64,000 nucleotides of DNA from Streptomyces rhizoryzae (GTDB taxonomy: Bacteria > Actinomycetota > Actinomycetes > Streptomycetales > Streptomycetaceae). Under the pieces are notes generated by a model, which saw nothing but the letters and a program-made list of their open reading frames with translations, searched no databases and had not been told where the DNA came from. How positions within the stretch are numbered: position 1 is the first letter of the stretch; each line of letters starts with the position of its first letter. Shown here piece after piece: positions 18,352 through 31,175 of this stretch. Position numbers and translations under genes: made by a program. The stretch spans positions 186,001-250,000 of the forward strand of contig NZ_JALMUV010000002.1 in the NCBI RefSeq assembly GCF_023155275.1, written 5' to 3'.

Positions 18352-18849
18352 ATGCAGCACCCCGCCAACCGCTCCCGTCCGCGCACCCGGGTGACCGCCG
18401 GGGCCCTCGCCCTCACCGCGGCCGCGGCCGCCGTGCTCTCCGGCTGCGGCAAGAAGACCGAGACGGTGGGCACCGCCCCGCCCCCGCGTGCCCGGGACGC
18501 CTTCGAGCAGCGGGCCGCGCAGATCGTGCGGGACTGGCCGAAGGTGGCCCCGGTGCCCGGCCGGCACGACGCGCTGCTGCCGCTGGCCGGCGCCGACCGG
18601 CCGGGCGGCGCGGACGCCCGGGAGCTGACCGTGACCGTCGGCCACAGTGCCTGCGACGTCGGCTACGGCGCCCGCAGCCAGGAGTCGAAGGACCTGGTCG
18701 TGGTCACCGGCTGGGGCCGGAAGAAGAGCACCAAGGGCATGTGCACCGAGCAGCTGGCCACCGACAAGGTGAAGGTCCGCCTCAAGGCCCCGCTGGCCGG
18801 CCGCAAGGTGGTCGACGCGGCCACCGGCAAGCAGCTCCTGAAGAGCTGA
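18352..18849 (+). CDS. small secreted lipoprotein of unknown function
   Basis: 165 residues. A basic N-terminus, a hydrophobic stretch and the lipobox LSGC (Cys near residue 32) mark a lipoprotein anchored on the outer face of the membrane. The rest is soluble and conserved-looking, with two further cysteines (HSACDVGYG and KGMCTEQ) that could form a disulphide. I recognise no functional domain. The ATG at 18352 has GAGGAGG eight bases upstream; an overlapping ATG at 18347 is out of frame. Confidence 0.85.
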   Translation: MQHPANRSRPRTRVTAGALALTAAAAAVLSGCGKKTETVGTAPPPRARDAFEQRAAQIVRDWPKVAPVPGRHDALLPLAGADRPGGADARELTVTVGHSACDVGYGARSQESKDLVVVTGWGRKKSTKGMCTEQLATDKVKVRLKAPLAGRKVVDAATGKQLLKS

Positions 18850-18909
18850 CCGGAGCCGACCGGCCCCGACGGCAGGCGCGGGCCCGGCGGCAGGGCCTAG
18901 GCTCGCCGT

Positions 18910-19386
18910 ATGAGCCCTTCCATCGCCACCACCACCCGCGTCGACCTCTCCGAGCTGCTGGAGTTCGTCCGCCCCCGGCACCGCGCGATCCTGCTCACCC
19001 GCCGTTCCGACGGCACCCCGCAGGGCTCGCCGCTGACCTGCGGGGTGGACGACTCCGGGCGGCTGGTGATGGCGACGTATCCGGAGCGCGCCAAGGTCCG
19101 CAACGTCCGCCGGGTGGCGTCGGTCAGCGTCCTGGTGCTGTCCGACGAGTGGACCGGCCCGTGGGTGCAGATCGACGGCGAGGCCGAGGTGGTCGACGCC
19201 CCGGACTCCATCGAGCCGCTGGTCGAGTACTACCGCAACATCGCCGGTGAGCACCCGGACTGGGACGAGTACCGCGCGGCCATGCGCAAGCAGGGCAAGT
19301 CGCTGATCCGGGTGACGCCGCGCCGCTGGGGCCCGATCGCGACCGGTGGTTTCCCGGCCCGCCTGGTCGACGGCCGCAGCTCCTGA
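18910..19386 (+). CDS. PPOX-class F420-dependent oxidoreductase
   Basis: 158 residues, a single split-barrel flavin/deazaflavin-binding domain. The pattern RRSDGTPQGSPLTCGVDD, then MATYPERAKVRNVRR and the C-terminal RVTPRRWG, is typical of the actinobacterial F420-binding branch of the pyridoxamine-phosphate oxidase superfamily. These proteins reduce varied substrates or bind F420; the physiological substrate is unknown. The ATG follows TAGGCT by exactly six bases, so the transcript is likely leaderless. It stands alone between a lipoprotein gene and the convergent SDR gene. Confidence 0.88.
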   Translation: MSPSIATTTRVDLSELLEFVRPRHRAILLTRRSDGTPQGSPLTCGVDDSGRLVMATYPERAKVRNVRRVASVSVLVLSDEWTGPWVQIDGEAEVVDAPDSIEPLVEYYRNIAGEHPDWDEYRAAMRKQGKSLIRVTPRRWGPIATGGFPARLVDGRSS

Positions 19387-19419
19387 TCCCGGCCGCCGGC
19401 GTGCCCGGCGGCCGGGTGG

Positions 19420-20142
19420 TCAACGGGTGGTCACCGCACCGCCGTTGACGTTCAGCACCTGCCCGGTGATGTGCCGGGCCGCCGGGGACGCCAGGAAGGC
19501 GACCGCGCCGGTGATGTCGTCGACGTGGCCGGGGCGGCCGGTGGCGGTGGCCGCGATCAGCTGCTCCCGGCGGCTGTCGGCGAGCTTGTCGCGGAAGAAC
19601 TCGGTGCCGGCGATGTAGCCGGGCGAGACCACGTTCGCGGTGATGCCGCGGGGGCCCAGGGTCCGGGCCAGCTCGACGTTCCAGGAGGCCAGGCCGGCCT
19701 TGGCCGCGCCGTAGGAGCCGGAGCCCTGGTCGGCGGCGATGGACCCGAGGTGGATCACCGCGCCGCCGGCCGCCAGCCGGTCCGCCAGCGCCCGGGTGGT
19801 CAGCGCGGCGCCGAGGAGGTTGGCGTCGAGGTTGGCGCGGAAGTCCCGGGCGAACGAGGCCAGGTCGGTGGCGCCGTCGGTGTCGAAGTCGGTCTGCCCG
19901 CCGGCGTTGTTGACCAGTACGTCGAGCCGGTCGGGCAGGGCGGTGGCGAGCCGCAGCAGCGCCGCGGGGTCGGTGTGGTCGCAGACCTCGGCCGTCACCC
20001 CGCCGAGCGCGGCGGCCGCCTCCCGCAGCGGGCCGGGGCGCCGGCCGGTGATGACGACGCGGTCGCCGGCGCCCGCGAAGTGCGCGGCGAGGGCGCGGCC
20101 GATGCCGGTGCCGCCGCCGGTGACCAGGATGGTGCGTGCCAT
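19420..20142 (-). CDS. short-chain dehydrogenase/reductase (SDR)
   Basis: 240 residues, the classical SDR length. The cofactor motif TGGGTGIGRALA starts near residue 7, NNAGG lies near 80, and the catalytic Ser-Tyr-Lys set is seen in HLGSIAADQGSGSYGAAK near residue 140-155. An Arg after the glycine motif (TGRRPGPL) favours NADP(H). The substrate is unknown. The ATG at 20142 follows ACGGAG by eight bases; a start at 20160 lacks a ribosome site. It diverges from a MarR regulator with paired operator-like sites between them, which implies repression until an inducer appears. Confidence 0.9.
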   Translation of the reverse strand: MARTILVTGGGTGIGRALAAHFAGAGDRVVITGRRPGPLREAAAALGGVTAEVCDHTDPAALLRLATALPDRLDVLVNNAGGQTDFDTDGATDLASFARDFRANLDANLLGAALTTRALADRLAAGGAVIHLGSIAADQGSGSYGAAKAGLASWNVELARTLGPRGITANVVSPGYIAGTEFFRDKLADSRREQLIAATATGRPGHVDDITGAVAFLASPAARHITGQVLNVNGGAVTTR

Positions 20143-20164
20143 AAACTGAACTCCGTCCATGGTT

Positions 20165-20221
20165 TTTAGGTCTAAATATCAATCCCGCAGCCCTGCGTTC
20201 AGGGCTAAATTTAGACCTGAA
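20165..20221. promoter_or_regulatory. paired operator-like palindromes between SDR and MarR genes
   Basis: TTTAGGTCTAAA (20165-20176) and TTTAGACCTGAA (20210-20221) are two near-palindromes about 45 bases apart. AGGTCTAAAT (20168-20177) and ATTTAGACCT (20209-20218) are exact inverted copies. The second site also contains the perfect palindrome CTAAATTTAG (20205-20214). The A+T-rich block stands out sharply and covers both divergent promoters. MarR proteins bind such sites as dimers. Confidence 0.7.
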
Positions 20222-20243
20222 CATAACACTCGCAGGAGGTGCG

Positions 20244-20828
20244 GTGGCAAGGGAACCGGAACCCGGAGCGCCAGCGGAGCCGACGGGCGCGGCGGCGGAC
20301 GCCGCCTACCCGGTCGAGGAGATCGCCGCCGCCTGGCAGCGCGAGCGCCCCGGCACCCCGGTCTCCTCCATCGGGATCGTCACCCCCATCTGGCGGCTGG
20401 CGAAACTGCTGGGCGACGACCGGCGCCGGGTGCTGAACGGCGCCGGGGTGGACGTGGCCACCCTGGACCTGCTGAGCGTGCTGCGCCGCGGCGGCCCGCC
20501 GTACACGCTCTCCACCCGGGAGCTGAGCCGGCGGTCGCTGCTCACCGCCGGGGCGATCTCCCAGCGGGTGGCCCGCGCCGAACGCGAGGGCCTGGTCGCC
20601 CGCCGCCCCGGCGGTGGCCGCCCGCGCACCGTCCTGGTGGAGCTGACCCCGGCCGGCCACGACCTCGTCGAGTCCACCGTGGACCAGGTCCTCGGCCGGG
20701 AGGCGGAGTTGATCCAGGCGCTCACCCCCGGCCAGCAGGAGCAGTTGGCCGGGCTGCTGCGGATCCTGCTCCAGGACGTCCAGCGGCGGCTGGGCGACGA
20801 CCGGATCAGCCAGGTCGGCGAGGAGTGA
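20244..20828 (+). CDS. MarR-family transcriptional regulator
   Basis: 194 residues. The winged helix (about 65-140) shows DLLSVLRRGG, LSTRELSRRSLLTAGAISQR (recognition helix) and the wing RRPGGGRPRTVLVELTPAG. The N-terminal 30 residues are a flexible acidic extension. GTG start with AGGAGG five bases upstream at 20234-20239. It most likely represses the divergent SDR gene and itself through the paired sites at 20165-20221. Its last 23 bases overlap the 3' end of the next, convergent regulator. Confidence 0.92.
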   Translation: MAREPEPGAPAEPTGAAADAAYPVEEIAAAWQRERPGTPVSSIGIVTPIWRLAKLLGDDRRRVLNGAGVDVATLDLLSVLRRGGPPYTLSTRELSRRSLLTAGAISQRVARAEREGLVARRPGGGRPRTVLVELTPAGHDLVESTVDQVLGREAELIQALTPGQQEQLAGLLRILLQDVQRRLGDDRISQVGEE

Positions 20829-21597
20829 TGTCGGTCCGGTCGGGGGCCGGGGGCGCCGCCGGCGCGGGCGCCAGCACCTCGGCCGGCAGGCCCAGTTCGC
20901 GCTGGAAGGCGGCCCGGCCGGCCTCGGTGACGGCGAGGATCCGGCCGGCCGGCGCCTTGATGATCCAGCGCTGCTCCAGCGCGTGCCGGTACAGCGCGGC
21001 GCCGACCGCCCCGGAGAGGTGCCGGCGGCGGGAGGTCCAGTCCAGGCAGGTGCGGACGTGCGCCCGGTGCGCCGGTGAGTGGCCGCCGTGCGGGATGCCC
21101 AGCGCGGCCAGCCATGCGGCGCCCGCGCCGGTCAGCTCCACGCCGTTCTCCCGCACCAGCAGGCCGCGTTCGGTCATCGCCTCGGCGAGGGCCACGCCGA
21201 GCGCCCCGGCGATGTGGTCGTAGCAGGTGCGGGCGTGGTGCAGGGCCCGGCGGTGGTTGGCCTCGGCCAGCGAGCGGATCCGCACCCGGCGGTAGGGGGC
21301 GAGGCCGGCGAGGTTCTCCAGGGTCTCGGCGGTGTCCGGTCCGGCCAGCCGGAGGTGGCGCCGGCGGCCCCGCCGCTCCTCGGCCAGCAGCCCGCCGGCG
21401 ACCAGGAGGTTGAGGTGCTCGGTGGCGGTGGAGGGCGCCACCCCGGCGTACTCGGCCAGTTCGCCGGCGGTCCAGGTGCCGCCGTCGAGCAGGGCGATGC
21501 AGATGGCGGCACGGGTACGGTCCGCGAGCAGCGCCGCGAGGGCGGCCAGATCGGGGGTTTCGGCGGTGCTTTCGTGATCGGCGTCCCATCGAATCAT
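20806..21597 (-). CDS. ArsR-like winged-helix regulator with long C-terminal domain
   Basis: 263 residues. An ArsR/HTH_20-type winged helix (about 15-85) has LADRTRAAICIALLDGG, TAGELAEYAGVAPSTATEHL and the wing RRGRRRHLRL. A second winged-helix-like half follows, ending EQRWIIKAPAGRILAVTEAG, as in the common actinobacterial regulators of about 230-260 residues. No metal-binding CVC motif is present, so metal sensing is unlikely. The ATG at 21597 is preceded by TACGCT with a six-base gap (leaderless), and a GTAAT/ATTAC repeat overlaps that promoter. The gene overlaps the MarR gene tail to tail and diverges from a flavin-binding-like gene. Confidence 0.87.
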   Translation of the reverse strand: MIRWDADHESTAETPDLAALAALLADRTRAAICIALLDGGTWTAGELAEYAGVAPSTATEHLNLLVAGGLLAEERRGRRRHLRLAGPDTAETLENLAGLAPYRRVRIRSLAEANHRRALHHARTCYDHIAGALGVALAEAMTERGLLVRENGVELTGAGAAWLAALGIPHGGHSPAHRAHVRTCLDWTSRRRHLSGAVGAALYRHALEQRWIIKAPAGRILAVTEAGRAAFQRELGLPAEVLAPAPAAPPAPDRTDITPRRPG

Positions 21598-21606
21598 GTG
21601 CAGAGC

Positions 21607-21621
21607 GTAATCACATATTAC
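21607..21621. promoter_or_regulatory. inverted repeat GTAAT-N5-ATTAC, candidate operator
   Basis: GTAAT (21607-21611) and ATTAC (21617-21621) form an inverted repeat with a 5-base spacer in a 66-base divergent promoter. It overlaps the -10 hexamer of the ArsR-like gene (21604-21609), so binding would block that gene and probably the neighbour too. Confidence 0.55.
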
Positions 21622-21663
21622 ACTTCGGTGAGCGCCGAATCGTCCGGCTTCTATCCTCGGGGC

Positions 21664-22227
21664 ATGAAATCCGCGCTGGAGAAGAGCAGTTCGGTCGTGC
21701 CGGCGCTGCTGTCCACGGAGAACGACGACGGGACGTTCGTGCTGGTCGCGCTGCGGATCCGGTGGGACCTCGGCCCTGTGGTGAGCGTCTGGGTGCCGGC
21801 CCGCGGCCGCACCGCGCGCAACCTCGCGGTACGCCCCGATGTTGTCTTCAACCTGCCGCCCCAGGGGGCGTCCGAGGACGGCCCGGCCGGCGGCGCGGAG
21901 GCCGCGGAGCCCTGGACGGAGCCGTCCGAGCTGGTCCGGCCGCCGCGGCTGGCGCACTGCCCGGTGACGCTGGAGGCCCGCCGGGTCGGCGACCGCACCC
22001 TGACCGACGGCGCCTGGACCCAGGTCGAGGCGCAGGTGCTGCGGGTGCACGCCGACCCGCGCCGGGTGCTGCCGCTGGGCGACGGCACCCTCGGCGTCTC
22101 GGGCTGGTGCGCGCCGGTGCACGACTTCCGGCCGCCGGCCGCTCCCCCGCCGCGGGCCGCCCCCGCGCCCGCGCGGGAACTGGCCCGCCGGCTGGGCCGG
22201 CGGTTCCCCACCCAGCGGGAGGGCTGA
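21664..22227 (+). CDS. probable flavin reductase-like (split-barrel FMN-binding) protein
   Basis: 187 residues. The first 65 residues fit a split-barrel flavin-binding protein: VVSVWVPARGRTARNLAV and VVFNLPPQG resemble the phosphate-binding and NLP blocks of flavin reductases. The C-terminal third is proline- and alanine-rich and probably disordered. The assignment is tentative. The ATG follows TATCCT by six bases (leaderless). It is divergent from the ArsR-like regulator and likely controlled by it through the shared GTAAT/ATTAC site. Confidence 0.65.
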   Translation: MKSALEKSSSVVPALLSTENDDGTFVLVALRIRWDLGPVVSVWVPARGRTARNLAVRPDVVFNLPPQGASEDGPAGGAEAAEPWTEPSELVRPPRLAHCPVTLEARRVGDRTLTDGAWTQVEAQVLRVHADPRRVLPLGDGTLGVSGWCAPVHDFRPPAAPPPRAAPAPARELARRLGRRFPTQREG

Positions 22228-22262
22228 GGGGGCCGGTCCGGGCGGCGGGCCCGGAACGCAGC

Positions 22263-22303
22263 GCGGCGCCTGCCCTCCGGTCGGGGGAGGGGACAGGCGC
22301 CGC
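22263..22303. terminator. strong bidirectional terminator hairpin
   Basis: GCGGCGCCTG (22263-22272) pairs perfectly with CAGGCGCCGC (22294-22303), and the inner CCCTCC/GGGAGGGG lengthens the stem. It lies between the convergent flavin-reductase-like gene and gltD. Confidence 0.75.
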
Positions 22304-22378
22304 GGTACGGGACCCGGGTTGCTCACCCGGTCCCCGTGCCTCCGTACGACGTTGTACGGGACATCTCGGGACGGACGC

Positions 22379-23831
22379 TCACACCGCCAGGGCGCGGTCC
22401 GTCGGCCTGATCGGGGCCGGCAGGGCGCTGGCTCCGGTGAGGTAGCGGTCCACGCCGCGGGCGGCCGAGCGGCCCTCGGCGATGGCCCACACGATGAGCG
22501 ACTGGCCGCGGCCGGCGTCGCCGGCGACGAAGACGCCGGGGACGTTGGTGGCGAAGTCCGCGTCGCGGGCGATGTTGCCGCGCGCGTCCAGCTCCAGGCC
22601 GAACTGCTCGACCAGGCCGTTCTCCTGGTCGGTGCCGGTGAAGCCCATGGCGAGGGTGACCAGCTGGGCCGGGATCCTCCGCTCGGTGCCGGGCTTCTGC
22701 TCCAGCTTGCCGTCCTTGAACTCCACCTCGATCAGGTGCAGCCACTGGACGTTGCCGTCCTCGTCGCCCTCGAAGTGGGTGGTGGACACGGAGTAGATCC
22801 GCTCGCCGCCCTCCTCGTGCGCGGAGGTGACCTTGTAGAGCATCGGGAAGGTCGGCCAGGGCTGGCCGGCGTTCCGCTCCTCGCCCGGCCTGGGCATGAT
22901 CTCCAGCTGGGTGACCGAGGCGGCGCCCTGGCGGTGCGCGGTGCCGACGCAGTCCGCGCCGGTGTCGCCGCCGCCGATGACGACCACGTGCTTGCCCTCG
23001 GCGGTGATCGGGGAGACCGTCAGGTCGCCCTCCTGCACCTTGTTGGCCAGCGGCAGGTACTCCATGGCGAAGTGGATGCCGTTCAGCTCGCGGCCGGGTA
23101 CCGGCAGGTCGCGGGAGGTGGTCGCGCCGGCCGCGATGACCACCGCGTCGTAGCGGCGGCGCAGCTTGGCCGCGTCGATGTCCCGGCCGATCTCGGTCTC
23201 GGTGCGGAACTTGGTGCCCTCCGCGCGCATCTGCTCGATGCGGCGGTTGATGTGCCGCTTCTCCATCTTGAACTCGGGGATGCCGTAGCGGAGCAGGCCG
23301 CCGATGCGGTCGGCGCGCTCGTACACCGCGACGGTGTGGCCGGCCCGGGTCAGCTGCTGGGCGGCGGCCAGCCCGGCCGGGCCGGAGCCGATGACGGCGA
23401 CGGTCTTGCCGGAGAGCCGCTCGGGCGGCTGCGGGGTGACGTCGCCGCTGTCCCACGCCTTGTCGATGATGGAGACCTCGACGTTCTTGATGGTGACCGG
23501 CTGCTGGTTGATGCCCAGCACACAGGCCGCCTCGCACGGCGCGGGGCACAGCCGGCCGGTGAACTCCGGGAAGTTGTTGGTGGCGTGCAGCCGCTCGCTG
23601 GCCGCCTTCCAGTCCTCCCGGTAGGCGTAGTCGTTCCACTCGGGGATGAGGTTCCCCAGCGGACAGCCGTTGTGGCAGAACGGGATGCCGCAGTCCATGC
23701 AGCGCGACGCCTGCTTGGTGATGATCGGCAGCAGCGAGCCGGGCTGGTAGACCTCGTTCCAGTCCTTGACGCGCTCCGCGACGGGGCGGGTCGTGGCGAC
23801 CTCGCGCTCGTGGTTCAGGAAGCCCTTGGGG

Positions 23832-23839
<8 letters not shown>
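22379..23839 (-). CDS. gltD: glutamate synthase (NADPH) small subunit
   Basis: 486 residues. It passes electrons from NADPH through FAD to the large subunit, which makes two glutamates from glutamine and 2-oxoglutarate in the cytoplasm. Seen: N-terminal iron-sulphur cysteines [13 protein letters not shown] and CPAPCEAAC, the FAD motif [15 protein letters not shown] near residue 148, the NADPH motif [11 protein letters not shown] near residue 290, and the C-terminal FAD block [13 protein letters not shown]. The start at 23839 overlaps the end of gltB by eight bases, so the two are co-translated. It is the last gene of the operon and is followed by a strong terminator. Confidence 0.98.
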
Positions 23840-28433
<4,594 letters not shown>

Positions 28434-28731
28434 CGGCTCTCCCAACGTCGTCGTGGCATAAGCATTGCCGAGGGACGACGTTGGCCCTCCGCGAAATTTC
28501 GTGCAGGTTACAGGATGGCCCGATTCTCGGAAAGCGGAAGAAGCCTTCCAACATACGGACACCGCACCGGCGGTGAGACGGAATCTCTGGGAACACGGAC
28601 GGAAACGGGCCGCCCTCTGCGGCGGCGTTCGGCGAGCGACATTGCCCGCGACGCCAGGGCCTTATGCCCGGTCGTCAACAAACCGAAACCGCTGGGTAAT
28701 GCGGCCATGATGCGGTCACCCGCAGGGGACG
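28434..28731. other. 298-base gene-free interval upstream of gltB
   Basis: Holds the gltB leader hairpin (28442-28484) and presumably the gltB promoter. The stretch 28495-28560 is relatively A+T-rich. I see no open frame with codon bias and no convincing GlnR site. No strong terminator for the VIT-family gene is evident, since that gene ends at its left edge on the same strand. Confidence 0.5.
28442..28484 (-). promoter_or_regulatory. structured RNA hairpin in the gltB leader
   Basis: In the mRNA, CCAACGTCGTC (from 28484) pairs perfectly with GACGACGTTGG (ending 28442) over 11 base pairs. Inside the 21-base loop, GGCA and TGCC can form a second 4-bp stem around a 7-base loop. The 3' arm ends directly at the GGGAG ribosome site, nine bases before the start codon. 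A cis-acting translational control element or a protein-binding site is plausible; I do not recognise a known riboswitch. Confidence 0.5.
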
Positions 28732-29472
28732 TCAACCCACCGCCGTCCCGAACAGCGCGCCGAGACCGTAGGTGACGGCCGCCGCGGCGCCGCCCAGCGC
28801 CAGCTGGCGCAGTCCGCTGAACCACCACGAACGGGCCGTCACGCGGGCCACGACGGCACCGCAGGCGAAGAGCCCGAGCAGCGCCAGCAGCACCGCGGGC
28901 CAGAGGGCGCTGGCACCCAACAGATAAGGAAGGACAGGCAGAAGGGCGCCGAGCGCAAAGGATCCGAAGGACGACACCGCGGCGACGGTGGGAGAAGGAA
29001 GGTCCGACGGGTCGATGCCCAATTCCTCGCGGGCGTGGATCTCCAGCGCCTGCTCGGGGTCGCGGGAGAGCTGTTCGGCGACCTGCCGGGCCAGCTCGGG
29101 ATCCACCCCGCGGGACTCGTAGAGGGCCGCCAGCTCGTCCTGCTCGTCCTTCGGGTGCGAGCGCAGCTGAGCCCGTTCGACGTCCAGCTCCGCGACCACC
29201 AGCTCACGCTGCGAAGCCACCGAGGTGTACTCGCCCGCGGCCATCGAGAACGCACCGGCCGCCAGCCCCGCCAGCCCGGTGATCACCAGCGTGTGCTGCG
29301 AGACGGCACCGCCGGCCACACCGGTCATCAGGGCGAGGTTGGACACCAGGCCGTCCATCGCACCGAAGACGGCGGGGCGCAGCCAGCCGCCGTTCACATC
29401 GCGGTGGGTGTGGTTGTCGCGGTGCGCCACGTGCGTCGGCGCGGCGGCGTCCATGATCTCCAGGACGGACAT
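28732..29472 (-). CDS. VIT1/CCC1-family iron/manganese transporter
   Basis: 246 residues with about five membrane helices. The family block FGAMDGLVSNLALMTGVAGG lies near residue 36, and AGAFSMAAGEYTSVASQREL near residue 75. A charged cytoplasmic segment (about 90-155) rich in Glu and His may bind metal, as in plant and bacterial VIT proteins. These export Fe2+ or Mn2+ from the cytoplasm, probably by proton exchange. It is a single gene downstream of the gltB promoter region on the same strand, but independent of it. Codon use is slightly less G+C-biased than its neighbours. Confidence 0.9.
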   Translation of the reverse strand: MSVLEIMDAAAPTHVAHRDNHTHRDVNGGWLRPAVFGAMDGLVSNLALMTGVAGGAVSQHTLVITGLAGLAAGAFSMAAGEYTSVASQRELVVAELDVERAQLRSHPKDEQDELAALYESRGVDPELARQVAEQLSRDPEQALEIHAREELGIDPSDLPSPTVAAVSSFGSFALGALLPVLPYLLGASALWPAVLLALLGLFACGAVVARVTARSWWFSGLRQLALGGAAAAVTYGLGALFGTAVG

Positions 29473-29767
29473 ATCGGGACCTGCTCCCTGCTCAGCGAGG
29501 TGTGGGCCGATCGCGGCACTTCCCCCTCCAACGCCTCGAAGTTATGCGCGAATTACCCTCCTCCGCTAGCAAGGAAGGCCGTACTTACCGCTCTGACCTG
29601 CAGTTTTACCGAAAGAGCCGCCTTGTGATCCGGCTCACAAGGCCCGTTTCCGGGTGCCGGGCCACTGCCCGGGGAGTCGACCGGGTGACCGTGGTGCCCC
29701 GGGGGAGCAGAGCCGGCCCGCGGCGGGGGACCCATACCGGGTCGCCCCGCTACGGAAGGAGCCCGCG
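29473..29767. other. 295-base divergent promoter region (VIT gene / ADP-ribosylglycohydrolase gene)
   Basis: The interval between divergent genes holds a perfect CRP-type site at 29621-29642 and a moderately A+T-rich zone at about 29540-29620 (for example GTTATGCGCGAATTACC and CAGTTTTACCGAAAG) that could carry promoters. No gene is seen. Confidence 0.5.
29621..29642. promoter_or_regulatory. perfect CRP/FNR-type site TGTGA-N6-TCACA
   Basis: CCTTGTGA (29621-29628) and TCACAAGG (29635-29642) are perfect 8-base arms with a 6-base spacer. The core equals the cAMP receptor protein consensus TGTGA-N6-TCACA. Streptomyces CRP binds closely related sites. It lies about 126 bases before the ADP-ribosylglycohydrolase-like gene and about 149 before the VIT gene. 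Confidence 0.7.
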
Positions 29768-31048
29768 ATGACCGGCACCGCCACCACGCCCGCCGCCCCG
29801 CCCCCGGACCCGGCCGCACCCCCCGGTCCCCCGCACCGCCCGGCCGCCGGCGCCCCCGCGCCGGCCGCCCCGCCGGCCGGGACCGCGCCGCTGGCGGACC
29901 GGGCGGCCGGCACGCTGGTCGGGGCCGCGGTCGGTGACGCGCTGGGCGGCCCGGCCGAGGGCCTGACCCCGGAGCGGATCACCGCCCGCTACGGCGGCCG
30001 CATCGAGGGCCTCGTCGGCCCGTACCGCGAGGCGGGGCGCACCGCCCGGCCCGGCCCGCCGCACCGCGCGGGCGACGGCCGGATCACCGACGTCACCCTG
30101 ATGACCCACGCCCTGGTCCGCGTCTACGCGGCGGTCCGCGACCACCTCGACGCCTACGACATCGCCGACCGCCTGGTGCCCGACCTGCGGGACACCCCGC
30201 GCTGGATCCCCGAACTCCAGGCCGAAGCGCTGCTGTCGGCGCGGCTCTCGCTCACCGAGCAGTGGATCGTGGCGCGGCTGCACCACGGCCACGCCGACCC
30301 GCGCGAGGCGGGCGTCGGCAACACCGTCACCTGCGGGGCGGCGATGTACATGGCACCGGTCGGCATCGTCAACGCCGGCGACCCGGACCGGGCCTACGCC
30401 GAGGCACTGGACCTCGCCGGCGCCCATCAGTGCTCCTACGGGCGCGAGGCCGCCGGGGTGTTCGCCGCCGCGGTGGCCGCCGCGTTCCTGCCGGACGCCA
30501 CCCCGGCCTCGGTCACCGGGCACGCGCTGCGGCTGGCCAAGGACGGCACCCGGGCGGCGATCGAGGCGGTCCGCGACGTCGCCGCGCCGCACACCGCCTA
30601 CGAGTCCGCGCTGGTCCCGCTGCGGGCGGCGGTCGCCCCGTTCGACACCGTCGGCCCGGATTTCCGCGAGCCGTCCCTGGGCGCCCGCCGCCCCTCCCGG
30701 CTGCACGCCGTCGAGGAGCTGCCGATCGCGCTCGGCATGCTGCTGGTGGCCGGCGGCGACTACCGGGCGAGCGTGCTCGGTGCGGTCAACTACGGGCGGG
30801 CCTGCGCCTCGACGGCCTCGATGGCCGGTGCGCTGGCCGGCGCGCTGAACGGGGCGGCGGCGGTGCCCGCCGAGTGGAGCGCCGAGGTGGCCCGGGCCAG
30901 CCGGCTCGACCTGCACGCCCCGGCGGCCGAACTCGCCGCCGTCGCCCGCGAGGTCTTCGCCCGCGACCGGGCCCGCCGGCTGCGCCACGAGCAGGCGTTC
31001 GCCGCCCTCACGGCGTGCACCGCGATGACCGAGGCCAGCGGGCGGTGA
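29768..31048 (+). CDS. ADP-ribosylglycohydrolase-fold protein with altered metal sites
   Basis: 426 residues; a proline/alanine-rich tail (1-40) precedes the all-helical ADP-ribosylglycohydrolase domain. The family begins with GAAVGDALGGPAEG, which is present. Active members bind two Mg ions through TDDT near the N-terminus and a DxD[ST] motif near the C-terminus. Here the first reads TDVT (about residue 110) and the second reads RACAST (about residue 340), so three ligand aspartates are replaced. The rest of the fold, for example CGAAMYMAPVGIVNAG and ASMAGALAGALNG, is well preserved. The protein is probably catalytically impaired or has another role. The ATG at 29768 follows AAGGAG. A CRP-type site lies upstream. 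Confidence 0.85.
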   Translation: MTGTATTPAAPPPDPAAPPGPPHRPAAGAPAPAAPPAGTAPLADRAAGTLVGAAVGDALGGPAEGLTPERITARYGGRIEGLVGPYREAGRTARPGPPHRAGDGRITDVTLMTHALVRVYAAVRDHLDAYDIADRLVPDLRDTPRWIPELQAEALLSARLSLTEQWIVARLHHGHADPREAGVGNTVTCGAAMYMAPVGIVNAGDPDRAYAEALDLAGAHQCSYGREAAGVFAAAVAAAFLPDATPASVTGHALRLAKDGTRAAIEAVRDVAAPHTAYESALVPLRAAVAPFDTVGPDFREPSLGARRPSRLHAVEELPIALGMLLVAGGDYRASVLGAVNYGRACASTASMAGALAGALNGAAAVPAEWSAEVARASRLDLHAPAAELAAVAREVFARDRARRLRHEQAFAALTACTAMTEASGR

Positions 31049-31105
31049 CCGCCCGGCGGCGGACCCGGCCGCACCGGCGGGCGGGGCGCACGGGGCGGAT
31101 ACGGC

Positions 31106-31150
31106 GGAGCGCCGGGCGGTCCCGCACGCAGCGGATCCGCCCGGCGCTCC
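31106..31150. terminator. 14-bp hairpin between convergent genes
   Basis: GGAGCGCCGGGCGG (31106-31119) and CCGCCCGGCGCTCC (31137-31150) are perfectly complementary with a 17-base loop. It ends both the ADP-ribosylglycohydrolase-like gene and lgt. Confidence 0.75.
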
Positions 31151-31175
31151 GGTCGGCGGGTGGCCGTCGCGGCCT

